DNA from: Elusimicrobia bacterium GWD2_63_28
Lineage (GTDB): Bacteria; Elusimicrobiota; Elusimicrobia; Elusimicrobiales; UBA9959
Assembly (NCBI GenBank): GCA_001799895.1
Contig: MGUI01000043.1
Location: 1 to 49,340 of the forward strand
Reading direction: 5' to 3'
DNA length: 49,340 nt
In this document: piece after piece, positions 38,025 to 45,246 of the stretch
Numbering within the stretch: the first letter of the stretch is position 1
How the letters are laid out: every line of letters starts with the position of its first letter
Made by a program: the position numbers and the translations under genes
Notes under the pieces: model-generated
Seen by the model: the letters and a program-made list of their open reading frames with translations, nothing else
The model's database searches: none
Told to the model about the DNA's origin: nothing

Positions 38025-38357
38025 TTACCACTTGTTGCCGCCGCCGTAGCCGCCGCGGCCACCGCGATCGCCACCGCGACCGCCGCGGTCGCCGCCGCCG
38101 GTGCGGGGCTCCATCGGGCGGGCTTCGTTAATGGTCAGCTTGCGGCCGCCGAAGTCGGTGCCGTTAAGCTTCTCCATGGCGGTAGCAGCTTCCGCGTCGT
38201 TCGGCATCTCGATGAAGCCGAAGCCGCGGGACTGGCCGGACTCCCTGTCGGTGATCAGCTTCGCGCTGGAAACTTCACCGTAGGTCGCGAAAAGGGTCTT
38301 CATTTCCTCTTCGGTGGTATTGAAGGGCAGACCGCCCACGTATATTCTCTTGCTCAT
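38025..38357 (-). CDS. Glycine-rich RRM RNA-binding protein
   Basis: The product has 110 residues. Residues 1-78 form an RNA-recognition motif with RNP2 (RIYVGGLPFN) and RNP1 (SRGFGFIEM). The tail is Gly/Arg-rich (GGGDRGGRGGDRGGRGGYGG). Such small bacterial Rbp proteins act as RNA chaperones and are often cold-induced. A tail of RGG repeats promotes RNA contact. AGGAG lies 8 nt before the ATG in a 5' region with pairing ability. Confidence 0.94.
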   Translation of the reverse strand: MSKRIYVGGLPFNTTEEEMKTLFATYGEVSSAKLITDRESGQSRGFGFIEMPNDAEAATAMEKLNGTDFGGRKLTINEARPMEPRTGGGDRGGRGGDRGGRGGYGGGNKW

Positions 38358-38371
38358 TGTGTTATTCTCCT

Positions 38372-38424
38372 AGCAACTATATTTACCTGACTCATCTCTT
38401 TGCGCTATCTTTCCTACAGTTGCT
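38372..38424 (-). promoter_or_regulatory. 5'-UTR hairpin of the RRM gene
   Basis: AGCAACT (38372-38378) and AGTTGCT (38418-38424) can pair and bring the ribosome site (AGGAG, about 38366-38370) next to a stem, as in thermosensitive leaders of cold-shock genes. The arms are 39 nt apart, so this is weak evidence. Confidence 0.35.
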
Positions 38425-38507
38425 CGGCAGAATAGGCTTAAAAAAGAGTTCTGGTTTGACTACCCTTATAGTATGACATTATTTGGACAAAAGGTATATA
38501 GGCATCA

Positions 38508-38526
38508 TGGCCCAATTTTACTGGGC
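38508..38526 (+). promoter_or_regulatory. Hairpin upstream of the GYF-like gene
   Basis: GGCCCA and TGGGCC pair around ATTTTAC, followed by CTCCC and, 20 nt later, TTTTTTT. It may be an attenuator or simply the end of a minus-strand signal. Confidence 0.35.
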
Positions 38527-38653
38527 CCTCCCTTCCTGCTTTTTTTGAAGGCGGCCGGCGGGGTCCCGTACTTTTTTCCTGCGCCGGGTTTAGGGGGCCG
38601 CTTTTTGGTATTATTATTCCTCAGCGGAGCTATGCGGCGCTATAGGATGGCTT

Positions 38654-39268
38654 ATGAAATACTGGGCGTGCATTAATAATAAGGTACTCGGCCCCTTTGA
38701 AGCGGATAAACTGGCCGCGGTTCCGGATTTTACGCTTTCTACCCTCCTCTGTCCGGAAACAGCTGCCGGCGGAGGGGCCGGCGCCTGGAAAGAGGCGTCC
38801 TCCTGCCCTGAAGTAATGGCCGCGCTTAACCCAGCGCCCGCGCCGGCGCAGCCGCGGCGGCCCGCTCCCGAGTCGCCGCTCGCCATGACCATGCGGGGCA
38901 CGCTGATAGAAGAGACGCCGGCTGCTGACCCTGTCCCGCAGCCGCGCCGCCCCGCCGCTGAATCTCCGCTGGCGATGACCATGCGCGGGTCCCTGATAGA
39001 AGAACCCGTAATAAGCGCTCCGGCCGCCCTGCCGCCCGGGCCGGCCCCGGAGAAAGCGGCGCCTACCGGGCCGGCCTCAATGAACCCGGCGCCCGCCGCC
39101 GCCAGGTTGCCGGAACCGGAGCCGCTGGCGCTAAAACTTGACCAGCTGGGCGCTAAGCTGGCCGCCATAACTGAAAACCAGGCGCAGCTGTTAAACCGGA
39201 TGAGCAGGGTTGAAAGCGCGGTCGCCGAAATGAAGGCCCTGCTTTTTCCGCCGCCGCCCACGCGGTAA
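38654..39268 (+). CDS. GYF_2-like domain protein with repeated linker motif
   Basis: The product has 204 residues. Residues 1-55 resemble a GYF_2 domain (MKYWACINNKVLGPFEADKL ... WKEASSCPEV). A Pro/Ala-rich linker carries two copies of RRPA-x-ESPLAMTMRG-(T/S)-LIEE (residues 68-87 and 98-117, period 30). The C-terminal 60 residues form a coiled coil (LKLDQLGAKLAAITENQAQL). The repeated Thr/Ser in a fixed context could be a phosphorylation or docking site. First gene of a six-gene + strand cluster to 42987. Confidence 0.62.
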   Translation: MKYWACINNKVLGPFEADKLAAVPDFTLSTLLCPETAAGGGAGAWKEASSCPEVMAALNPAPAPAQPRRPAPESPLAMTMRGTLIEETPAADPVPQPRRPAAESPLAMTMRGSLIEEPVISAPAALPPGPAPEKAAPTGPASMNPAPAAARLPEPEPLALKLDQLGAKLAAITENQAQLLNRMSRVESAVAEMKALLFPPPPTR

Positions 39269-39304
39269 ATTTCGTTCGCCGAAGAAATCTCAGAGGGGGG
39301 AACA

Positions 39305-39514
39305 ATGACCGAAGGACCCGAAAGCAAAATAGGCCTCAACCTGGAGACTGTCCGCTGTCCGGAGTGCGACGAGCTCATGCCCAAGATAAAGGTTCCGGAG
39401 AATATCCAGCAGCTCATGTGGGGCGGCTGGGCCTGCCCCAAGTGCGGCTGCCGCATGGACAAATGGGGCAAACCCCTGGAGATGAAAAGGCCGAACAAGC
39501 CTTTCGGGGTTTAA
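39305..39514 (+). CDS. Small zinc-ribbon protein
   Basis: The product has 69 residues with C-x2-C (RCPECDEL) and, 27 residues later, CPKCGCRMDKWG, a rubredoxin-like zinc ribbon. GAGGGGGG precedes the ATG. 36 bp after the GYF-like gene and 29 bp before the amidohydrolase. Confidence 0.75.
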   Translation: MTEGPESKIGLNLETVRCPECDELMPKIKVPENIQQLMWGGWACPKCGCRMDKWGKPLEMKRPNKPFGV

Positions 39515-39543
39515 GGCGCGAGCGCAGGGCGGCAGAGGACGGC

Positions 39544-40773
39544 ATGATAAAAGCGCGCATACCATTGCTGCACGACCGCCATACGCATGTCTCTTTTTAC
39601 GCCGCGCTCGGCCAGGCGGCCGACCTGTCCGCCTGCACCGGCCTCAAGGCCGCCCTCGCCCTTTTAAAAAAACAAAAAACCCCGCTGGCCCTGGGCCGCG
39701 GCTGGCGGGACAATTATTACGACTTGCCCCGGGCCGAGCTGGACAAGCTGGGCCCGGCCTTTGTCTGCAACGTGTCGCTGCACAGCTTCCGCCTTAACGG
39801 CCCCGCCAGGGAACTGCTGGCCGGAAAATTCCCGGAGATCGTAGCCGGGATAGACGACCAGCGCTGGGTGGAGCGCAACCTCAACCGCATCTTCGGGCTC
39901 TTTACGGCGTCGGGCGGGGCCGGCGCCATACCCGCCTACATGTCGCACCTGGCCGCGCTGGGGATCTGGGCCGCCGACGACATGCTGGTGTCTTCTGACG
40001 AGGCGGCGCTGCTGCTGCGCAAAAAATACGCCGGGCGCGTGACGCTCTGGACGGAACCGGATTGCTACCGGAAACTGGGGGCCGCGGGGAAGGCCGCGGT
40101 GAGCGGCCTGAAGATCTTTACCGACGGGGCCCTGGGCGCCCGCACCGCCGCGCTGGCCCGGCCCTACAAGTCAGGCGGCCGCGGCCTGCTGCTGCATTCC
40201 GATGACGGGCTGAAAAAGATAATCAAGTCCGCCGGCAGGCTGGCCGGCAGGCTGGCCATACACGCCATCGGCGACGCCGCCCTGGAACAGGCTGTCTCGG
40301 CGCTGGAGCGCCTGGCCATCCCGGCCGGGGAGCTGGCGGTACGCCTGGAGCACGCCCAGCTGATCACTCCGGAGCAGGCGCGCCGCGCTAAAAAACTCGG
40401 TGTTTGCCTCTGCATGCAGCCCAACTTCAGCGAGGATTCCGCCAGTTACGGAGACAGGCTGCCTCCGCGCTACCTGCGGTTGAACAACCCTTTCCGCATG
40501 CTTATAGACCGGGCCGGGTTCATTCCGGGCGAGGACCTGGTGTTCGGCTCCGACGGCATGCCGCACGGCGCCGCGGCCGCGCTGGAGAGCTCGCTATTTC
40601 CTCCCTTCCCGGGCCAGCGCCTGACGCTGGAAGAATTCACCGCCGGCTACTGCGTGCCGGGCCTGGCGCACGGCTGGCTGGACCTGCGCCTCGACGGCAG
40701 GAAAAAAAAGGCGGCCGTGAAGGTAACGCTTTCAGGGGAACAGGCTGGCGGAAGAAGCCGCGGCGTTTGGTAA
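39544..40773 (+). CDS. YtcJ-like amidohydrolase (amidohydrolase family 3)
   Basis: The product has 409 residues: HDRHTHVSFYA near the start gives the first two metal His, KIFTDGALGARTAAL the Lys region, LAIHAIGDAAL a third His, RLEHAQLI a fourth, and FGSDGMP the catalytic Asp. This fits metal-dependent hydrolases of the TIM-barrel amidohydrolase superfamily. It lacks the usual N-terminal beta-sandwich residues (the HTH motif begins at residue 13), so it is shorter than most members. The substrate is unknown. Confidence 0.86.
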   Translation: MIKARIPLLHDRHTHVSFYAALGQAADLSACTGLKAALALLKKQKTPLALGRGWRDNYYDLPRAELDKLGPAFVCNVSLHSFRLNGPARELLAGKFPEIVAGIDDQRWVERNLNRIFGLFTASGGAGAIPAYMSHLAALGIWAADDMLVSSDEAALLLRKKYAGRVTLWTEPDCYRKLGAAGKAAVSGLKIFTDGALGARTAALARPYKSGGRGLLLHSDDGLKKIIKSAGRLAGRLAIHAIGDAALEQAVSALERLAIPAGELAVRLEHAQLITPEQARRAKKLGVCLCMQPNFSEDSASYGDRLPPRYLRLNNPFRMLIDRAGFIPGEDLVFGSDGMPHGAAAALESSLFPPFPGQRLTLEEFTAGYCVPGLAHGWLDLRLDGRKKKAAVKVTLSGEQAGGRSRGVW

Positions 40774-40787
40774 AATGTAGGCGAAAT

Positions 40788-41429
40788 ATGGACGAAAATA
40801 AAGCCAAATATGACTGCCAGGTCAGGCTGATAGCCAGCCTGAACGAATTCTCCGGGCCGGTCCCCGCCGCTTTCTTCAGCCAGAAGGAATTCTTCATAGT
40901 CACGCTGCGGCGCATGGCCGCCAACCTGGCGGAGTTCAAGGCTGAAAACCTGCACCTCCTGGCCGCCAACCTGCTGGCCAAGCTGCGCCGCGGGCCGGTG
41001 ACGCCGGCGGACCTGACCGCTTTCAAGGATATGCTCGACAAGCTGGTTTCCAGCCGTGATTACCAGCTGGCCTGCGCCGGCCTGTCCGGCAGCAAGGAAT
41101 TCCTGGCCGAGCGGCTGGCCCGCGTGGAGCCGCTGTCCATAGCGGCCGAGGAGAGCAAACTGCCGGGGGAGCCCCGCGACCCTACCGCCGACAGGCTGGT
41201 GGGCGAGGCTTACAGGCGGCTGCGCTTCGACGCGCTGGAGGAAGAGTGGCGCAAAGGCCGGCCCGCGGACAAGGTGTTGGAGAAGGCGCGCGCGCAGGTG
41301 GCCGAATACTGCCTTATGTACAGGCTGCCGGTGCGCCCGGAAGACACGCTGCCGCCCTTCTCCCTGTCCCGCATCGACGCGGTGACCGGCGCCTGCTTCC
41401 GCCTGCTGGGCAAACTGCGGGAAGAATAG
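40788..41429 (+). CDS. Helical cytoplasmic protein of unknown function
   Basis: The product has 213 residues from ATG 40788. A TAAAAT at 40771-40776, overlapping the previous stop, could be an internal -10. Predicted all-helical and charged (AFKDMLDKLVSSRDYQ, DPTADRLVGEAYRRLRFD); no domain recognised. It lies in the same cluster as the amidohydrolase and AlaX genes. Confidence 0.68.
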   Translation: MDENKAKYDCQVRLIASLNEFSGPVPAAFFSQKEFFIVTLRRMAANLAEFKAENLHLLAANLLAKLRRGPVTPADLTAFKDMLDKLVSSRDYQLACAGLSGSKEFLAERLARVEPLSIAAEESKLPGEPRDPTADRLVGEAYRRLRFDALEEEWRKGRPADKVLEKARAQVAEYCLMYRLPVRPEDTLPPFSLSRIDAVTGACFRLLGKLREE

Positions 41430-41457
41430 CGGCGCCTGAACTGAAGGGAAGCTGAAG

Positions 41458-41892
41458 ATGAAAGACTATACTGACCCCAGGATGCATACGGCGGAGCACC
41501 TGCTGAACCAGACCATGGTGCGCCTGTTCGGCTGCGGGCGGGCTTTCAGCTCGCACATAGAGAAGAAGAAATCCAAATGCGATTATAAATTCACCCGCGC
41601 GCTGACGCCCGACGAGCACGCGGAGATAGAGCGGCGCGTGAACGAGGCCGTCCGCGCCGGCCTGCCGGTAACGGAAAGTTTTTTTTCAAAAGAAGAGGCC
41701 GCCGGGAAATTCGACCTGGGCAGGCTGCCGGAAGGGACCGGGGAAAGGCTGCGCGTCGTCCTGATAGGAGACTACGACGCCTGCCCCTGCATCGGGCCGC
41801 ACGTTAATTCCACCGCCGAGATAGGCGGGTTCAAGATCGTCTCCAGCAGTTTCAAGGACGGCGTGCTGCGGATAAGGTTCAAACTCGCCTAG
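41458..41892 (+). CDS. AlaX-type tRNA-editing protein
   Basis: The product has 144 residues. MHTAEHLLN supplies H-x3-H (H10, H14) and CPCIGPHV supplies C-x3-H (C111, H115): the zinc site of the alanyl/threonyl-tRNA synthetase editing domain. Length fits the short free-standing AlaX class that hydrolyses mischarged Ser- or Gly-tRNA-Ala. GAAGGGAAG lies before the ATG; the next gene starts 12 bp after its stop. Confidence 0.88.
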   Translation: MKDYTDPRMHTAEHLLNQTMVRLFGCGRAFSSHIEKKKSKCDYKFTRALTPDEHAEIERRVNEAVRAGLPVTESFFSKEEAAGKFDLGRLPEGTGERLRVVLIGDYDACPCIGPHVNSTAEIGGFKIVSSSFKDGVLRIRFKLA

Positions 41893-41904
41893 CGCCAATC
41901 CTTC

Positions 41905-42987
41905 ATGATCTCCGCCCTGATTCTCATGCTTCTGCTGTTCCCCGGCGGCGCCCGGGCCGACGGGGGCGCGCATTATTTTACCGCGGTGCAGAACGGGGCC
42001 TATAACTTCAAGGGCGGCCGGCCGGGGCTGGAGGAGTCCTACAAGGCCCTGCAGGGCATGGTCAAACTGGCCGGGGAGCGCGGCGTGCGGCTGACGCTGT
42101 TGTTCAGCGCGCAGTACGCCGTCTACATCGCCTCCGACTCGGCGCGCCTGGCCGAACTGCAGGGCTGGAATGACGCCGGCCACGAGATAGGCGCTTACCA
42201 CCAGGGGCCGGAAACCAGGGGCTGGGACGGCTATTCCGACCTTGCGGGGGCTGAACTGGCCCGGGTGCGCAAGAGCACCGGCCCGCTGTCCGCGCCGGGA
42301 CACGCCGAGTTCATGTCGGCGCTGGCCCTGCTGCAGCCGGCCATAAAGACAGGCTGCGTGATAGGCGGCGATAAAAAATTCCTGGCGGCCGCGCCACCGT
42401 ACGAGATCTGCCGGCGGTCGGCCGGGAGCGGGGCGGCTTCCGGAGTTAACGAGGCGGTGTTCCTGGCGCCGGGAGGCGGCCCGCAAAAGAGTCTTTCCAG
42501 CTTTCACCCCGCGGACAAGGCGGGCATAGAGGCCGCTCAGCAGGCTTTTGCCGGCATGGGCCGGGGCGTTTACGGCGCCGTCTTCAGGAGCACGCCGGCC
42601 GAGTTCGGGGCTTTCTACGCCTGGCTGACTTTCCTCGGGCGCCAGGACCCGCAGGGTTCGCGCAGCCGCACCGTTTCCACCGTCCTGGCCGGCGCGCTGC
42701 TGCCGGAGAAGAAAACTCCGCCACGCGCGGCGGCCGTGAAACCTGAAAAGAAACAGCCGCTGCCGGCGGTAAAAGCAGTACAGGCGGCGCAGCGGCAGGC
42801 TTCCCCCGCTGAAGAGATCCCTAAACTGAAGCCGGTGCGGTCCTTCTTCGGCAGCGTCGGCACCCGGGTCCCGGCGCCCCGGCAGCACCGGGTCGTTCCG
42901 CCCCAGAAAGGCTACTGCGGGGACGGGGTCTGCGATGTTTTCGAGCGCCGCGCGCCGGGCCGCTGCCCGCGCGACTGCGGGCAATAG
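41905..42987 (+). CDS. Exported deacetylase-like protein with CGDGxC tail
   Basis: The product has 360 residues. Signal peptide 1-18. Residues 20-240 resemble a polysaccharide-deacetylase-type barrel (VRLTLLFSAQYAVYIA, WNDAGHEIGAYHQGPE with GHE-x-G-x-H), though the classic TFDD motif is missing, so activity is uncertain. A Lys/Pro/Ala-rich linker follows (about 265-330). The last 25 residues, YCGDGVCDVFERRAPGRCPRDCG, form a four-Cys motif seen at the ends of other exported proteins and thought to bind Ca2+. Its role may be attachment. Confidence 0.68.
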   Translation: MISALILMLLLFPGGARADGGAHYFTAVQNGAYNFKGGRPGLEESYKALQGMVKLAGERGVRLTLLFSAQYAVYIASDSARLAELQGWNDAGHEIGAYHQGPETRGWDGYSDLAGAELARVRKSTGPLSAPGHAEFMSALALLQPAIKTGCVIGGDKKFLAAAPPYEICRRSAGSGAASGVNEAVFLAPGGGPQKSLSSFHPADKAGIEAAQQAFAGMGRGVYGAVFRSTPAEFGAFYAWLTFLGRQDPQGSRSRTVSTVLAGALLPEKKTPPRAAAVKPEKKQPLPAVKAVQAAQRQASPAEEIPKLKPVRSFFGSVGTRVPAPRQHRVVPPQKGYCGDGVCDVFERRAPGRCPRDCGQ

Positions 42988-43014
42988 ACCGGGCGGGATT
43001 TATTTTAAGAAAGT

Positions 43015-43797
43015 TTACAGCCCTTCGGGGACGGCGAGGCCGCGCTCTTCGCAGAAGGCGCGCAGGTCTTGCGGGAGGGGGGCCGTGAACACGCGGTCCA
43101 GCCCCGCCCCGATCATGTCTATTTCCGCGCAGTGCAGCGCCTGGCGGGGCAGCAGCAGCCTCTCCGCCAGCGCCGGGGTCCAGCCGCCGGCGATGAATTC
43201 CAGGAAACAGCGCTCGTCGGGGCCGTAGATCTTGTCCCCGACCAGGGGGCGCCCCAGCCACTGGGCGTGGGCCCGGACCTGGTGCTTGCGCCCGCTTTCG
43301 GTGACGACGCGCGCCAGCGTGAAGCCGCCGCCCGAGGAGAGGGGGGTGAAATGCGTGACCGCGGCCTGCCCGTCGGCCCTTACCGCGGATTTCGCCAGCA
43401 CGGGGCTGCCCTCGTCGCGCCCGAGGGGCTGGTCCACCGTCACCGCCTCTGAAAATTCCCCCGTCATGACGGCCAGGTAGGCCTTGCCCGACCGGCGCAG
43501 CCGCAGCGACTTCTGCAGGCGGTCGGCAACCACCGCGTTCTTGGCGAAGACCACTATGCCGCTGGTCTCGCGGTCCAGGCGGAAGACCAGGTGCGACACG
43601 GCCAGGCCCAGGTGTTCGCGCACGGCGCCGGCCAGGCTCGAGCAGGGGCCCGCCTTGGACGGGTGGCAGACGACGTCGCCGGGCTTATTTATAACCACCA
43701 CCTGCTCGTCGTCGTGCAGTATCCAGCTGCGGAGCTCTCCGGGCGCTATCAGGCGCACATAGATCCGCCTGGCTGGTGAGGGTTCCGCTTCGGGCAT
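43015..43797 (-). CDS. RluA-family pseudouridine synthase, copy 2
   Basis: The product has 260 residues. It has the core motifs VVVINKPGDVVCHPS, HLVFRLDRETSGIVV (catalytic Asp), KAYLAVMTG and KHQVRAHAQWLGRPLVGDKIYG. By eye well over half of its residues match copy 1 (12928-13746), including the C-terminal GLAVPEGL, but the N-terminal 20 residues differ. It is divergent from the 43887 gene. Confidence 0.92.
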   Translation of the reverse strand: MPEAEPSPARRIYVRLIAPGELRSWILHDDEQVVVINKPGDVVCHPSKAGPCSSLAGAVREHLGLAVSHLVFRLDRETSGIVVFAKNAVVADRLQKSLRLRRSGKAYLAVMTGEFSEAVTVDQPLGRDEGSPVLAKSAVRADGQAAVTHFTPLSSGGGFTLARVVTESGRKHQVRAHAQWLGRPLVGDKIYGPDERCFLEFIAGGWTPALAERLLLPRQALHCAEIDMIGAGLDRVFTAPLPQDLRAFCEERGLAVPEGL

Positions 43798-43886
43798 GGA
43801 CTAATTATAGGAAATCGGCGGCGGGGTCTTTTGCGCCCTGCGCGTAAGTTTTGTAAAATTACAAAAATAGACAGCGGGAGGGGTAA

Positions 43887-44297
43887 ATGAAAAAGAATAT
43901 CGTTATAGCTTTCTTCGCCCTGGCGGCGGCCGTAATCAGCGTGCACGCGGCCACGGTGCGCGTCAACGGCGAGCCGGCCCGGAAGATGTGGGAGGCCCTG
44001 AACCTCATGGCTAAATTTGAGGACCTGCCACTGCACGTGATCAGCGGCGCCAGCGACACTATCGGGGTGCGCAGCCTTACCTGCGCCTCGGAGATGTACG
44101 ACGCCTGCTCTTTCTTCGTGAAGGTGAATGGGGCGGAGAAAATGATAGTGCACACCGACGCCGCCGGCAAGATCATAGACGCCCTGTACGCCAACGGCAT
44201 CTACCCCAGCGAGGACGACCCCAGCCTGTCCCAGTCGGCCGGCAATGTCTCCTGCACTAAAACCAACGGACAATACGACTGCGTGATAACGGAATAA
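43887..44297 (+). CDS. Small exported protein with four cysteines (unknown)
   Basis: The product has 136 residues with signal peptide 1-21 and GGGAGGGG before ATG. The mature part has Cys at four positions (LTCASEMYDACSFF and VSCTKTNGQYDC), probably two disulfides, and no known motif. A TAAAAT at 43853-43858 is a possible -10. Confidence 0.7.
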   Translation: MKKNIVIAFFALAAAVISVHAATVRVNGEPARKMWEALNLMAKFEDLPLHVISGASDTIGVRSLTCASEMYDACSFFVKVNGAEKMIVHTDAAGKIIDALYANGIYPSEDDPSLSQSAGNVSCTKTNGQYDCVITE

Positions 44298-44320
44298 GGC
44301 CGGTTAAAGGCCTGGAGAGA

Positions 44321-44346
44321 ACGGCGGGCTGTCCCGCCGTTTTTTA
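44321..44346. terminator. Bidirectional terminator between convergent genes
   Basis: ACGGCGGG (44321-44328) pairs with CCCGCCGT (44333-44340), then TTTTTTATTT. Confidence 0.85.
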
Positions 44347-45069
44347 TTTGGGGGGAGCCGGGCTGCCGGGCGGAGGGGAGGCGGGAAGGCCGACTTCCCA
44401 GCGCCTGCCGCGGCCGGAGTCCAGGTGGACGAAGGCGGCGTCCCGGTAATAGCCGACGCCGCCGGCCTTCAGCTTGCCGGCGAATTTGGCGACGGCGGCC
44501 GCGCTCCGGCCGGGCACGCGTATGTCGGCCGCCCAGCCCAGCATGTGCAGGCTGCGGCGCGCCGAGCCGGGCACCGTCTTGTTGCGCATAGGCGTGCGGT
44601 AGCCGCTCAGGAGGATAAGCCCCCGGCCGCCGAAGCGGTCTTCCACGGCGTCGAGGATCTCCAGCAGTTTCAGGGAAACCGGCGTTTCCTCACCGGTGAG
44701 GCTGCAGCGCATGAGGCGGTCTATCTTGGCCGTTTCCGCCGCGTTGTAGGTGCCGTCCCTGTTGCGGTAATAGGAAATTATCCGCTCGCCGCTGTCGGGG
44801 CGGGCCAGGGCGAGGCGGCCGTCGCCGCCCAGGCGCACCGGGGCCGGGGGCCGGGCCTTGGCCCCGTGCTGGAAAATATAGGTCTGCAGGTCCCCTTCCT
44901 CCATCAGCACCAGCTGCGCCTCGGTCACTACCGGCGGTTCAGGCGTCTCTTCCAGCAGGGACTGGAAATTCTCCATGAATTCCGAAACGCTAACTTCCCC
45001 GCCCTTCGCGGGAATCCCGGAGCAGAGCAGCAGGCCTAGCGCGGCGGCAAAAGCGTAAGGGCGTCCCAT
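44344..45069 (-). CDS. Exported DUF882/M15-type (YcbK-like) peptidase
   Basis: The product has 241 residues from ATG 45069, a leaderless start 7 nt behind TAAAAT on the minus strand (45077-45082). Signal peptide 1-22 (PYAFAAALGLLLCSGIPAKG). The C-terminal 110 residues match DUF882/M15 metallopeptidases: LILLSGYRTPMRNK, SLHMLGWAADIRVPG (zinc His and Asp) and AAFVHLDSGRGRRW (final His). Such enzymes trim peptidoglycan peptides. Upstream of the catalytic domain is a linker with no recognised fold. Confidence 0.85.
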   Translation of the reverse strand: MGRPYAFAAALGLLLCSGIPAKGGEVSVSEFMENFQSLLEETPEPPVVTEAQLVLMEEGDLQTYIFQHGAKARPPAPVRLGGDGRLALARPDSGERIISYYRNRDGTYNAAETAKIDRLMRCSLTGEETPVSLKLLEILDAVEDRFGGRGLILLSGYRTPMRNKTVPGSARRSLHMLGWAADIRVPGRSAAAVAKFAGKLKAGGVGYYRDAAFVHLDSGRGRRWEVGLPASPPPGSPAPPK

Positions 45070-45076
45070 ACCCGTT

Positions 45077-45082
45077 ATTTTA
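45077..45082 (-). promoter_or_regulatory. -10 box of the M15-like gene
   Basis: TAAAAT on the minus strand, 7 nt before ATG 45069. Confidence 0.5.
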
Positions 45083-45145
45083 CCAAAGTTGCGGAAACCG
45101 GCAGGAGGCGCCGGCGCGGGCTTGACCGTGGTCGTGGGCTTAAGG

Positions 45146-45163
45146 GCCCAGGGCGGCCTGGGC
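45146..45163 (+). promoter_or_regulatory. GGCCCAGG hairpin upstream of the trypsin gene
   Basis: GCCCAGG pairs with CCTGGGC around GCGG; identical in its central 16 bases to the one at 29921. It lies 19 bp before the -35 box. Confidence 0.4.
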
Positions 45164-45181
45164 ACAAAGGGAAAAAATTCG

Positions 45182-45210
45182 TTGACACGCGTCAATTGAT
45201 ATTGCACAAT
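45182..45210 (+). promoter_or_regulatory. Promoter of the trypsin-like gene
   Basis: TTGACA (45182-45187), 17 bp spacer, CACAAT (45205-45210): the best sigma-70-type -35 in the window. The spacer repeats GTCAA, so TTGAC/GTCAA forms a small inverted repeat. Confidence 0.7.
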
Positions 45211-45246
45211 TCACCTAAGTAGTTATCCTAGCTAGCGGAGGAGTTC

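Noticed and set aside
41686..42984. 432-residue minus-strand frame
   Set aside because: Antisense to AlaX and the exported protein; no signal or motif.
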